From the NCBI RefSeq assembly GCF_017874545.1, contig NZ_JAGGLT010000007.1, positions 1-64,000 on the forward strand: DNA of 64,000 nucleotides, given 5' to 3'. The DNA comes from Thermoanaerobacterium butyriciformans (lineage in GTDB: Bacteria > Bacillota > Thermoanaerobacteria > Thermoanaerobacterales > Thermoanaerobacteraceae). Shown here one piece after another: positions 46,236 through 54,785 of this stretch. A program made the translations under genes and the position numbers. A model generated the notes under the pieces. That model was not told the DNA's origin, made no database searches, and saw nothing but the letters and a program-made list of their open reading frames with translations. Each line of letters begins with the position of its first letter. The first letter of the stretch is position 1.

Positions 46236-46246
46236 TTATTATGTTT

Positions 46247-46275
46247 ATTCTATGCAAAATCCAAAAATCCTTCAA
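46247..46275 (-). promoter_or_regulatory. promoter of the dcw cluster (mraZ)
   Basis: TTGAAG (46270-46275) and TAGAAT (46247-46252) are separated by 17 bases on the minus strand. The MraZ repeats follow within about 15 bases of the -10. Confidence 0.65.
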
Positions 46276-46293
46276 CAAATAAAAAATTTTTTT

Positions 46294-46327
46294 CACAAAT
46301 AAAAAAATAACGAGTTAAACTCGTTAT
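46294..46327 (-). terminator. terminator of the M16 peptidase operon
   Basis: ATAACGAGTT pairs perfectly with AACTCGTTAT (46307-46327), and the minus strand continues with TTTTTTATTTG. It lies 15 bases after the stop of the M16 gene and before the mraZ promoter. Confidence 0.8.
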
Positions 46328-46342
46328 AAGAAATTTAATTTT

Positions 46343-47611
46343 CTATGGTTTTATGACTGATAGAACACAATTTTTTTCATTAAAAAATGTCTTAAATCTA
46401 TCTAACACATCATCATTAGTTATTTCTTCAATTGTTGTAGTATAATCAAGTATATTTATGCCTCTCATGTAATAAGTTATAAAATTGTGTGATATACTTT
46501 CTACAGAGTTAAATGATTTTAAAAAACGTCCTGTTATTTTTCTTTTTATTCTATTTAAGTCACTGTCATCTATAGAATCAACTTTCGATATCTTATCTAA
46601 AACGGCTTGTTTTACAGCTTCAGGGTCATTTGATTGACCACCTATAATAGAATATCCGTGATCTATTTCGCCAACGTATTCTGTATCAAATGTTGAATCA
46701 ATAAGCCCATCATTATAAAGCTCTTCATATAGATCAGAGCTTCTGCCTGCTAAAATCTCTAAGCAAATCTGTGTCACAATGTCTTTTTTAAGCAGTTTTT
46801 TCCCGCCATATCCTACATCATAATCTTTAAAACCTATATTAAAAAGTGGCATTGAAACTGCCATTTTCTGCTCTACATAGTTTTTATTAATAGTTTCAGG
46901 TTCATTTGGATATATCCTTTTTATTTCTCCTTGTCTTTTATCAGATTTTACGGAATTATTTACGATATCTAAAACTTTATTGATATCTACATCGCCCACT
47001 GCAAACAACACCATGTTAGATGGATGGTAAAATGTTCTGTAACATTTATACAATATATCTTTATCAATTTTTGATATAGATTCAATCGTACCCGCTATAT
47101 CAACTTTAACAGGGTGCAGGTGGTACAGTCCACCTAACATATTAAAAAAAAGCCTCCAAGATGGGTCATCATCATACATCCGTATCTCCTGTGCTATAAT
47201 GCCCTTTTCCTTTTCTACATTTTCGTCTGTAAAATAAGGCCTCTGCACAAAGTCTAGAAGAAGTTTCAAATTGTCGTAGAAATTATCTGTGCTGGAAAAT
47301 AAATATGCTGTAGTTGTAAAATTCGTGTAAGCATTAGCAGAAGCACCATTTTTAGAGAACTCTTCAAATATACTGCCCTCTTCTTCTTCAAACATCTTGT
47401 GCTCCAAAAAGTGCGCTATTCCATCAGGTACAAGCGTTTTATTCTTTTCACCGGGAACAATAAACTGGCTGTCGTTTGACCCATAATGTGTTGCAAACAT
47501 TGCATATTGCTTGATAAAGCCTTTCTTTGGCATGACATAGACATTTAATCCACTTTCATGTTCATAATGGTACATCTTTTCTTTTATCGTCTCATTAAAA
47601 ATCTCTCTCAT
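46343..47611 (-). CDS. M16-family zinc peptidase (YmfH-like)
   Basis: The 422-residue pitrilysin-like peptidase has the inverted zinc motif HFLEHKMFEEEEG (HXXEH, near residue 67) with the distal Glu expected in EKGIIAQEIRMYDDDP. It is the catalytic partner of the upstream gene; M16B enzymes often work as a pair of one active and one inactive subunit. The natural substrate is unknown. GAGGAGGGA precedes the ATG, and 13 bases separate it from its partner. Confidence 0.92.
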   Translation of the reverse strand: MREIFNETIKEKMYHYEHESGLNVYVMPKKGFIKQYAMFATHYGSNDSQFIVPGEKNKTLVPDGIAHFLEHKMFEEEEGSIFEEFSKNGASANAYTNFTTTAYLFSSTDNFYDNLKLLLDFVQRPYFTDENVEKEKGIIAQEIRMYDDDPSWRLFFNMLGGLYHLHPVKVDIAGTIESISKIDKDILYKCYRTFYHPSNMVLFAVGDVDINKVLDIVNNSVKSDKRQGEIKRIYPNEPETINKNYVEQKMAVSMPLFNIGFKDYDVGYGGKKLLKKDIVTQICLEILAGRSSDLYEELYNDGLIDSTFDTEYVGEIDHGYSIIGGQSNDPEAVKQAVLDKISKVDSIDDSDLNRIKRKITGRFLKSFNSVESISHNFITYYMRGINILDYTTTIEEITNDDVLDRFKTFFNEKNCVLSVIKP

Positions 47612-47624
47612 GTTTTATCCCTCC

Positions 47625-48881
47625 TCATTTTTTAGTCATAAAATAAACAGTATCTAATTGTATCTTTTTAGAAACATCAATAATATCTTCTTTTGTTACT
47701 TCATTTATCTTATTTATAAAATCGTCTATGCTATAATTTGTATGCGAAAGATTTTGTGATAAATAAAAATCCGAAATTTGCGTTGCACTATCTTTTAATG
47801 AATTCATAGACGTATTTAAAGCTTTGATCGTTGAATCAAATTCATAGTCAGAAATGTTTCCGTCCCTTATTTCCTCAACTTGTTTAAGTATTATATCCAA
47901 TGCTTTTTGATAATTTTCAATCTCTATACCTGACATTATAAGCATTAATCCTTTAAATCTCTCAAGCCTTGTCTGTGCATAATATGCAAGACTTGCTTTT
48001 TCCCTAACATTCATGAATAATTTTGAAAAAGGACCGCCTCCCAATACACCACTCAATACTAAAAGCGGAAAATACTCATCATCACCAGGTTTTACATTTG
48101 TCCTAAAACCCAATGTAAGCTTTCCTTGAGTGACATCTAGTTTGTCTTGGACGTATTTGACTTGATCCACCTTTTTATATATTGGTGTGTCAGGTATATC
48201 AACAACGTCTCTGCTGTCTATTTTGAAATACTTATCAAACAAGCTTTTTATTTTATCTGCACTCACATTGCCAATAACATATATATCTATAGGCAATGTT
48301 TTTATGACCTTCTTATAGTATTCATAGAGATTTATTTCATCTATTTTATCAACATCATCTATGCTGCCAAGCTCATATATTGAAAAATCTTCATCTTTAC
48401 ACATTTCTTCAATGCACCTGTCAACAGCATACTTTGTCTTTTCATTTATTCGGGAATTAATCAAATTCTTCTGTTTTTCTTTTTCCTGCTGAACATACTT
48501 CGAATCAAATCCATTGTTTACTACTAATGGATTTAAAAGTACATCTGAAATAAACTTTACGCCATCTTCCGTTATGTCATCTTTTATATAGCTGCTGTCT
48601 GCAATCTCTAACCTAAATTGTGCAATTTGCCTCTCACCTTTTTTATAAACTGAAAAAGCAAATGTGGCTCCATAAAGCTCCTCAAGATGTCTCGTCATTT
48701 CTTTATATGTTTTATAATTGAGACTTCCTCTCTTTAATACTGATGGCAACAATGCAAACTTTGCTGTTTCATTGCTTAATCTGTTATTTATGTAAATATT
48801 AATCGTAATGGTCTTAAACTTATCCATCTGGCTAACATACAGATTAATGCCATTTCCAATATTCCTTTTTAAAATGGACAT
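47625..48881 (-). CDS. M16-family peptidase homologue lacking the zinc motif (YmfF-like)
   Basis: This 418-residue protein has the M16 fold (GVLGGGPFSKLFMNVREKASLAYYAQTRLE in the C-terminal half) but no HXXEH: the matching segment reads SVLKRGSLNYKTYKEMTRHLEELYGATF. It is therefore the non-catalytic partner of the next gene, as in YmfF/YmfH of Bacillus. AAGGAGTGA precedes the ATG. The pair lies between the YhcN-like gene and mraZ. Confidence 0.9.
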   Translation of the reverse strand: MSILKRNIGNGINLYVSQMDKFKTITINIYINNRLSNETAKFALLPSVLKRGSLNYKTYKEMTRHLEELYGATFAFSVYKKGERQIAQFRLEIADSSYIKDDITEDGVKFISDVLLNPLVVNNGFDSKYVQQEKEKQKNLINSRINEKTKYAVDRCIEEMCKDEDFSIYELGSIDDVDKIDEINLYEYYKKVIKTLPIDIYVIGNVSADKIKSLFDKYFKIDSRDVVDIPDTPIYKKVDQVKYVQDKLDVTQGKLTLGFRTNVKPGDDEYFPLLVLSGVLGGGPFSKLFMNVREKASLAYYAQTRLERFKGLMLIMSGIEIENYQKALDIILKQVEEIRDGNISDYEFDSTIKALNTSMNSLKDSATQISDFYLSQNLSHTNYSIDDFINKINEVTKEDIIDVSKKIQLDTVYFMTKK

Positions 48882-48956
48882 ATTTTATCACTCCTTCTAT
48901 AATAATCCAATTGACCTTAATTATATTTCAAATGTTTTACTATGTCAACAAAACAT

Positions 48957-48978
48957 AAACCCGGGTTTCCCCAGGTTT
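48957..48978 (-). terminator. hairpin after the YhcN-like gene
   Basis: AAACC-C-GGG pairs with CCC-A-GGTTT, with one mismatch and a four-base loop (GAAA on the minus strand). The U-run after it is poor (TATGTTTTGTTG). It starts three bases after the stop codon. Confidence 0.55.
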
Positions 48979-48981
48979 ATT

Positions 48982-49524
48982 TTATGCACTTGGTGTAATT
49001 CTCTTTAATATCTCAGTAATCTGCTTAGTAAATTCTGATAATGGTCTTCCAGCCGCAATTCCTTTTGCTATATTTTCTATTCTCTTATATAAATCAGGAT
49101 CCGACGTCACAGATACATTTTTTATACTCTTGTCTGTATCTCTAACAGTCTTTTCAACCTTTTTCTTAACTTGAGTTTCGTGAGTACCTTGTACACTTGC
49201 CTTCATATCAATACCTACTATAGCAGTATTTCCAGAAATTACGACTGTAGCTTTATTTACCTCAGGCAATTTTGCTACATTTGTTGCTATCTTTGCTGCT
49301 CTTGTACTTTGCGGTACCGGTCTTTTTGCAGGAGTTGGTGTTGTCGGTGTCCTAGAAGGTGCCGGTGTCGTCATTCCTGGTGAAGGAGCCGGTGTTGTTC
49401 TAGGTGTTGTGGGAGTATATCTAGTAGGAGATGGCTTCTTAGTAGCCTTACATCCTGTCAAAGATATAGACAAAGCCATTATCAATGTCAAAAGTATTAA
49501 TAAAATATTTCTTGTCTTTTTCAT
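48982..49524 (-). CDS. YhcN/YlaJ-like sporulation lipoprotein
   Basis: The 180-residue precursor has a lipoprotein signal ending in SLTGC, a Thr/Pro-rich linker (residues about 30-70), and a YhcN/YlaJ-type domain (RAAKIATNVAKLPEVNKATVVISGNTAIVGIDM). Proteins of this family are found in spore membranes and affect germination or outgrowth. I use the ATG at 49524, behind GGAGGTG. It has its own promoter and a 3' hairpin, so it is a single-gene unit. Confidence 0.85.
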   Translation of the reverse strand: MKKTRNILLILLTLIMALSISLTGCKATKKPSPTRYTPTTPRTTPAPSPGMTTPAPSRTPTTPTPAKRPVPQSTRAAKIATNVAKLPEVNKATVVISGNTAIVGIDMKASVQGTHETQVKKKVEKTVRDTDKSIKNVSVTSDPDLYKRIENIAKGIAAGRPLSEFTKQITEILKRITPSA

Positions 49525-49568
49525 TTTAAACACCTCCAATCAATATTTTGCTCACATAAAAACAATTT

Positions 49569-49598
49569 ATTATAATGTAATATGTTAATAATTGTCAG
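49569..49598 (-). promoter_or_regulatory. promoter of the YhcN-like gene
   Basis: CTGACA (49593-49598) and TATAAT (49569-49574) are 18 bases apart on the minus strand, 45 bases before the start codon. It diverges from the ychF promoter. A clear forespore-type promoter was not found. Confidence 0.5.
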
Positions 49599-49610
49599 TT
49601 ACAATTAGAT

Positions 49611-49639
49611 TTGAACTTTTACCTCTTTTCATATATAAT
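49611..49639 (+). promoter_or_regulatory. ychF promoter
   Basis: TTGAAC (49611-49616), 17 bases, TATAAT (49634-49639). The ychF ATG lies about 60 bases further with GGAGG in front. Confidence 0.7.
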
Positions 49640-49701
49640 TCTATTTGATGCAAAATAGAAAAATTTTTTCATAAAATTAAAAACAATTCGGAGGAATATA
49701 A

Positions 49702-50793
49702 ATGGAAATAGGCATAGTTGGTCTACCTAATGTTGGTAAAAGTACAATCTTTAATGCAATAACACAAGCAGGTGCTGAATGTGCAAATTATCCTTTCTGC
49801 ACAATAGAACCTAATGTTGGTATTGTTTCTGTACCAGACAATAGGCTTTATGAACTTGCAAAAATAGTAAATCCTCAAAAGATAATTCCAGCCACAATAA
49901 AATTTGTAGACATAGCTGGACTTGTCAAAGGAGCCAGCAAAGGCGAAGGTTTAGGCAATAAATTTTTATCGCATATAAGGGAAGTTGATGCAATTTTAAA
50001 TGTGGTAAGGTGTTTCGAAGATAGCAATATTACTCATGTTGAAGGCAATATTGACCCAATTAGAGACATTGAAATCATAACATTAGAATTGGTGCTTGCT
50101 GATCTAGAAGTCATAGAAAAACGAATTGCAAAAACTTCTAAATACGCAAAAAATGATAAATCTGCAGCATTTGAATTAAGTATACTAGAAAAAATCAAAA
50201 GTACTCTAGATGATGGAAAACCTGTACGCACCATGAATTTCGATGAAGATGAACTTCCATTTGTGAATCAGCTTATGCTTTTAACGTCAAAGCCAGTTAT
50301 GTATGCTGCAAATATTTCTGAGGACGAACTTATATCTGGCAAAGAAAATGAGTATGTTAAAAAGCTTAAAGAATATGCTGAAAAAGAAAAATCAGAAGTA
50401 ATAGTCATATCAGCAAAAATTGAAGAAGAGCTTTCATCACTTCCCGATGAGGAAAAATACGAATTGCTGTCTGAATACGGATTAAAAGAACCGGGACTTA
50501 ATAACATAATACGCCATGGATACTCACTTTTAGGACTTATCACATTTTTTACTGCTGGTCCAAAAGAAGTAAGAGCATGGACTATAAAAAAAGGAACAAA
50601 AGCACCTCAAGCTGCTGGAAAAATACACACAGATTTTGAAAAAGGTTTTATACGAGCTGAAGTAATATCTTACAAAGATTATATAGAATCTGGCGGAGAG
50701 GTGGCTGCAAAAGAAAAAGGGCTAATGCGACTTGAGGGAAAAGATTACGTCGTAGAAGACGGCGACATAGTTGTATTTAGATTCAATGTATGA
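49702..50793 (+). CDS. ychF: Obg-type ATPase YchF (OLA1)
   Basis: The 363-residue protein has the P-loop GLPNVGKSTIFNAIT at residues 6-20, DIAGLVKGASKGEGLGNKFL (switch 2), a helical hairpin insert, and the C-terminal TGS domain (TFFTAGPKEVRAWTIKKGTKAP). YchF prefers ATP over GTP and binds ribosomes. GGAGG precedes the ATG. It is a plus-strand monocistronic unit amid minus-strand genes, with its own promoter and terminator. Confidence 0.97.
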   Translation: MEIGIVGLPNVGKSTIFNAITQAGAECANYPFCTIEPNVGIVSVPDNRLYELAKIVNPQKIIPATIKFVDIAGLVKGASKGEGLGNKFLSHIREVDAILNVVRCFEDSNITHVEGNIDPIRDIEIITLELVLADLEVIEKRIAKTSKYAKNDKSAAFELSILEKIKSTLDDGKPVRTMNFDEDELPFVNQLMLLTSKPVMYAANISEDELISGKENEYVKKLKEYAEKEKSEVIVISAKIEEELSSLPDEEKYELLSEYGLKEPGLNNIIRHGYSLLGLITFFTAGPKEVRAWTIKKGTKAPQAAGKIHTDFEKGFIRAEVISYKDYIESGGEVAAKEKGLMRLEGKDYVVEDGDIVVFRFNV

Positions 50794-50795
50794 GA

Positions 50796-50825
50796 AAATC
50801 CCATAGATGGTAATCTATGGGATTT
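50796..50825. terminator. bidirectional terminator between ychF and thiI
   Basis: AAATCCCATAGAT pairs perfectly with ATCTATGGGATTT around a four-base loop. It starts three bases after ychF and ends three bases before the converging thiI stop, with TATTTTAA on the plus side and TTTTCTCA on the minus side. Confidence 0.85.
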
Positions 50826-50828
50826 ATT

Positions 50829-51980
50829 TTAACTATCTTGTTTTATCTTGATTTGGTCTATCGCTAAACTGTCTATAAATTTTTCATAGTCAATATTTTT
50901 TTCGCCTTCTATAACTTCTTCTAAATCCGGTTTTATTATAGGATGCTTAGGAACAAAAATTGTACAGCAGTCTTCATAAGGTCTTATTGATATGTCGTAT
51001 GTCCCAATTTTTTGGGATATTTCCACTATCTCACTTTTATCCATTCCAATCAATGGTCTGAACACAGGCATATGTGTTACCGCATTTGTACAGTATAAGC
51101 TTTCTATGGTCTGGCTTGCTACTTGTCCTAGGCTTTCACCTGTTATAAGCGCTTTTGCTCCATACTTATTGGCAATATTTTCAGCAATCCTCATCATCAT
51201 CCTTCTCATTATTATGGTGGTCATCTTTGGAGGGCATTTATCATATATGGCAAGCTGAAAATCCGTAAAATTAACTACATGCAAGTATATATCTTGTCCG
51301 TATTCTGAAAGTTTTTTGCACAAATCTATAACTTTGTCTTTTGCTCTCTCCTGTGTATATGGCGGACTGTGAAAATACACAGCTTCTATTTCTACTCCTC
51401 TTTTCATCATCATCCATGCAGCAACAGGACTGTCTATTCCACCTGACAAAAGAACAACTGCCCTACCATTTGTCCCAAGCGGCATGCCACCTATTCCATC
51501 TGTTATACCAGAATACAAATAAGCCTTCTCCCGTATTTCTATATTTAAGACGATGTCTGGATTATGCACATCAACATAAACATCTTCTACGTTCTGTAAG
51601 ATTTTACCTCCAATCATCCTGCTTATTTCCATACTTTCATATGGAAATGATTTATTGGGTCTCCTAGTCTCTACTTTAAAACTCTTACCTGAATAGCTTC
51701 TCATAAGCTCAATCGCTGCATTGTATATTGCATCAAGATCCAAATCAACCTTTTTCGCTACAGTCATACCCACTATGCCAAAAACTTTTTTAAGCTTATC
51801 TATAACCTCATTTACATTTCCGTCGCATTCTACGTATATTCTACCATGGGTCTTCTCTACTTTTATTCCATCATAACCTTTTAATGCTTCTTTGATATTT
51901 TTAACAAGTTTATTCTCAAAAAATGCTCTATTATCGCCTTTTAGTGCTAATTCTCCATACTTTATAAGAATTATATCCAT
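50829..51980 (-). CDS. thiI: tRNA 4-thiouridine synthase / thiamine sulfurtransferase ThiI
   Basis: ThiI adenylates U8 of tRNA and replaces oxygen with sulfur donated by a cysteine desulfurase. The 383-residue protein has a ferredoxin-like and THUMP N-terminus (residues 1-165) and the PP-loop LLSGGIDSPVAAWMMMKRG near residue 180. It ends without a rhodanese domain, the common Firmicute form. It is two bases behind the desulfurase gene, its sulfur donor. AAGGAGG precedes the ATG. Confidence 0.96.
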   Translation of the reverse strand: MDIILIKYGELALKGDNRAFFENKLVKNIKEALKGYDGIKVEKTHGRIYVECDGNVNEVIDKLKKVFGIVGMTVAKKVDLDLDAIYNAAIELMRSYSGKSFKVETRRPNKSFPYESMEISRMIGGKILQNVEDVYVDVHNPDIVLNIEIREKAYLYSGITDGIGGMPLGTNGRAVVLLSGGIDSPVAAWMMMKRGVEIEAVYFHSPPYTQERAKDKVIDLCKKLSEYGQDIYLHVVNFTDFQLAIYDKCPPKMTTIIMRRMMMRIAENIANKYGAKALITGESLGQVASQTIESLYCTNAVTHMPVFRPLIGMDKSEIVEISQKIGTYDISIRPYEDCCTIFVPKHPIIKPDLEEVIEGEKNIDYEKFIDSLAIDQIKIKQDS

Positions 51981-51982
51981 TT

Positions 51983-53137
51983 TTACCTCCTTTTGTATTT
52001 TCTTAAGAAATTCACTTTATCTTTCAAAGCATCTATTGTGTAATCTATCTCTTCATCTGTATTAAAAATGCTAAATGAAAATCTAATCGCTCCTTCAATA
52101 TATTCATGACTTAATCCTATGGCCTTTAATACATGGCTTTCTGTATTTTTGTGAGACGAGCAAGCAGAACCTGTAGATACATATATACCCTTTTCTTCTA
52201 GTGCGTGAAGCAGAACTTCGCCTCTTACACCCAAAAATGAAACATTTAATATCTGTGGTGCGCCACTATCTATATCAGGACCATTTAAGTGAACATCAGA
52301 TATTTCACTTTTGATTCCGTCGTACAGCCTTTTTTTCAAATGTATAAGTTTCGACTCGTATTCATGAATATTTTCCTTTATCAACCGACAAGCATCTCCC
52401 AATCCTGCAATACCAGGCATATTTTCGGTACCTGACCTTAAATTTCCTTCCTGCCCACCGCCATATAATATAGGCTTTATTTTAACACCTCTTTTTATAT
52501 AGATAGCACCTATTCCTTTTGGACCATGCATTTTATGACCACTTAAAGATAAAAGATCTATCTTTTGACTCTTCACATCCAACTCAATCTTGCCCACTGC
52601 CTGTATCCCATCTACGTGAAAATATGCATTCTTGGCCTTTTCTTTTAATTTCGCAATGTCTTCAATAGGTTCAATGGTCCCTATTTCATTGTTTACCGCC
52701 ATAATAGATATTAAAATTGTTTTATCATTTATGGCACCTTCAAGTTCATCCAAATCTATATTCCCTCGATTGTCTACATCAAGATATGTAATATCATACC
52801 CCTCTTCCTCCAGCTGCTTCATCACATTTAAAACAGATGGATGTTCAATCTTTGAAGTAACTATATGGTTTCCCAGTCTCTTCATGCTGTATGCTATTCC
52901 GCGTATGGCAAAATTATTAGATTCTGTGCCGCCAGAAGTAAAAATTATCTCATCTGTTTCACAGCCTAATAATTTTGCAACATTTCTCCTCGATTCTAAT
53001 AATATCTTCTCAGCTTTATATCCTTTAAGATGGACTGATGAGGGATTGCCGTACTCATTTTCCATAACATCAACCATCTTGTCAATTACTTCTTTGCGGA
53101 CTTTTGTTGTTGCACTGTTATCAAGATATACCTCCAT
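51983..53137 (-). CDS. cysteine desulfurase (NifS/IscS family)
   Basis: The PLP enzyme of about 384 residues has YLDNSATTKVRKEV at the start, TSGGTESNNFAIRG, FHVDGIQAVGKIELD, the PLP lysine in LLSLSGHKMHGPKGIGA, and the catalytic Cys in YVSTGSACSSHK. It takes sulfur from cysteine for ThiI and possibly for Fe-S clusters such as those in the neighbouring hydrogenase operon. The ATG at 53137 is preceded by GAGGA. It forms an operon with thiI; the dedicated NifZ-type form for tRNA thiolation is likely. Confidence 0.93.
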   Translation of the reverse strand: MEVYLDNSATTKVRKEVIDKMVDVMENEYGNPSSVHLKGYKAEKILLESRRNVAKLLGCETDEIIFTSGGTESNNFAIRGIAYSMKRLGNHIVTSKIEHPSVLNVMKQLEEEGYDITYLDVDNRGNIDLDELEGAINDKTILISIMAVNNEIGTIEPIEDIAKLKEKAKNAYFHVDGIQAVGKIELDVKSQKIDLLSLSGHKMHGPKGIGAIYIKRGVKIKPILYGGGQEGNLRSGTENMPGIAGLGDACRLIKENIHEYESKLIHLKKRLYDGIKSEISDVHLNGPDIDSGAPQILNVSFLGVRGEVLLHALEEKGIYVSTGSACSSHKNTESHVLKAIGLSHEYIEGAIRFSFSIFNTDEEIDYTIDALKDKVNFLRKYKRR

Positions 53138-53176
53138 TTTTACCAATCCTCACATTGTCTTTGTACTAATAAATAT

Positions 53177-53206
53177 ATTATATGTTAATATCATCAGATA
53201 TTTCAA
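53177..53206 (-). promoter_or_regulatory. promoter of the desulfurase-thiI operon
   Basis: TTGAAA (53201-53206) and TATAAT (53177-53182) are 18 bases apart on the minus strand. It lies just after the hfs terminator and 40 bases before the ATG. Confidence 0.65.
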
Positions 53207-53218
53207 GTAAATAATAAT

Positions 53219-53239
53219 AGGGTCCTAAAATTGGACCCT
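53219..53239 (-). terminator. terminator of the hfs operon
   Basis: AGGGTCC and GGACCCT pair around a seven-base loop; ATTATTATTT follows on the minus strand. It lies 16 bases after the hfsD stop codon. Confidence 0.75.
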
Positions 53240-53255
53240 CTCTTTAAAATCAATA

Positions 53256-54770
53256 TTATGCTTCTTTGCATGAAGTCTTATTGGACTCATCCGAACTGTG
53301 ACCAATATGAAAATCAACTTCATCCGTATCTAACTGGTTGACTCTCTCTTTTATGTTTTTATGCAAAGAAGCATCACCAAATTTATTTACAGCTAATTTT
53401 GCTTGATTTACGTTGTTATTGATGACACCAGCACCACCGATGCAACCACCAACACAAGCCATACCCTCTACAAAATTATTTGGCAATTTACCTGCTTTCA
53501 TTATCTTCAATGTCTTATTGCACTCTTCAAGCCCATTACAAATTATCGGATTGATTTTGGTATCTGCATTAATTTCTTTTATCGCTTCACTTACCGCCTC
53601 TAAAACACCGCCAGATCTTGCAAATTTTCTTCCAAATAGTGTAGCATCATCCACTTCAGCATCTTGTTGTTCTTTTATGTCAATCTTTGCTGCATCCAGA
53701 ATAGCAACCATCTCTTCAAATGTCATTGCATAGTCTGTTATGCCTTTTATATCTTCTCTCATCACTTCTGATTTCTTTGCAGTACACGGTCCTATAAATA
53801 CCGTCATTGCCATAGGATCATGCTTCTTAATGTACTTCGATATTGCTGTCATTGGAGACACTGTCGTTGATATATTACGAGATAATTCTGGATAGCTCTT
53901 TCTTATATGTGCCACAAATGCAGGACAGCAAGAACTCGTCATTACTTTCAAGTCTTTTATTTTTTCTTCAAACTCCTTGGCTTCTTCTACTGCAACAAAA
54001 TCAGCTCCAAGTGCTACTTCTATTACATCTGTAAAGCCAAATTCTCTCAAAGCTGATTTTATTTGGCCTACAGTTGAATCTTTAAATTGAGAGGCTATTG
54101 CAGGTGCTACTAAAGCATAGACTTTTTTACCGCTTTTTATCGCCCTTATTATATCCACAATATATGATTTGTCTGTTATTGCACCAAATGGGCAAGCCAA
54201 AGTACAAGCACCACAAGAAGTACATTTTTCATAATTTATAGCAGCTTTTAATTCCTCATCCATTGTTATAGCTTTTGCTGCACAAGACCTGATGCATGGC
54301 CTTAAGTTATCAGATATGGCATTGTATGGGCAAGCATCTTTGCATCTTCCACATTCTATGCACTTATCATAGTCAATATTTGCTCTTTTATTGATTATCG
54401 ATATTGCACCTTTGGGACATACTTCAGTGCATCTATGAGTAATGCATCCTCTGCACGCTTCTGTGACACGATACCTTTTTATAGGGCACTCTTCGCAAGC
54501 AATATCCAAAACTTGAATTATCGGTTCCTCACCATCTACTGCATGTCTCATTGTCCGCTTTAAATTTTTCCCCATTGCCACTTTCGTTCTTTGCTCTATT
54601 ATAGCCCTTTCTTTATATACGCAGCATCTAAATCTAGGTTTTGTCCCCGGAATTATCTCATGAGGTATTTCATCGTATTCGTCTTCTAATCTGTCTTCCA
54701 ATGTTAGTTTAGCAACATTATAAAGCACTTCATATTTTAACATTTGAACATCAGTGTTAAACTTAAACAA
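53256..54770 (-). CDS. hfsD: FeFe-hydrogenase with multiple 4Fe-4S domains (HfsD-like)
   Basis: The 504-residue protein has an N-terminal Cys-rich electron-transfer part (residues about 95-180: CEECP, CRGC with CTEVCPKGAI, CIECGRCKDACPYNAI, CTSCGACTLACPFGAI) and then an H-cluster domain. The cluster motifs are L1 TSSCCPAF (proton-shuttle Cys and cluster Cys both kept), L2 GPCTAKKSE (usual form MPCxxKxxE), and L3 EGMACVGGCIGGAG. These differ from classical catalytic hydrogenases, especially at L2 and after GGC. The gene order matches hfsABCD of Thermoanaerobacterium saccharolyticum, reported as the main H2-producing system there; that link is from memory. The TTG start has GGATAG upstream. Confidence 0.85.
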   Translation of the reverse strand: MFKFNTDVQMLKYEVLYNVAKLTLEDRLEDEYDEIPHEIIPGTKPRFRCCVYKERAIIEQRTKVAMGKNLKRTMRHAVDGEEPIIQVLDIACEECPIKRYRVTEACRGCITHRCTEVCPKGAISIINKRANIDYDKCIECGRCKDACPYNAISDNLRPCIRSCAAKAITMDEELKAAINYEKCTSCGACTLACPFGAITDKSYIVDIIRAIKSGKKVYALVAPAIASQFKDSTVGQIKSALREFGFTDVIEVALGADFVAVEEAKEFEEKIKDLKVMTSSCCPAFVAHIRKSYPELSRNISTTVSPMTAISKYIKKHDPMAMTVFIGPCTAKKSEVMREDIKGITDYAMTFEEMVAILDAAKIDIKEQQDAEVDDATLFGRKFARSGGVLEAVSEAIKEINADTKINPIICNGLEECNKTLKIMKAGKLPNNFVEGMACVGGCIGGAGVINNNVNQAKLAVNKFGDASLHKNIKERVNQLDTDEVDFHIGHSSDESNKTSCKEA

Positions 54771-54785
54771 GGCAATCTATCCTTT

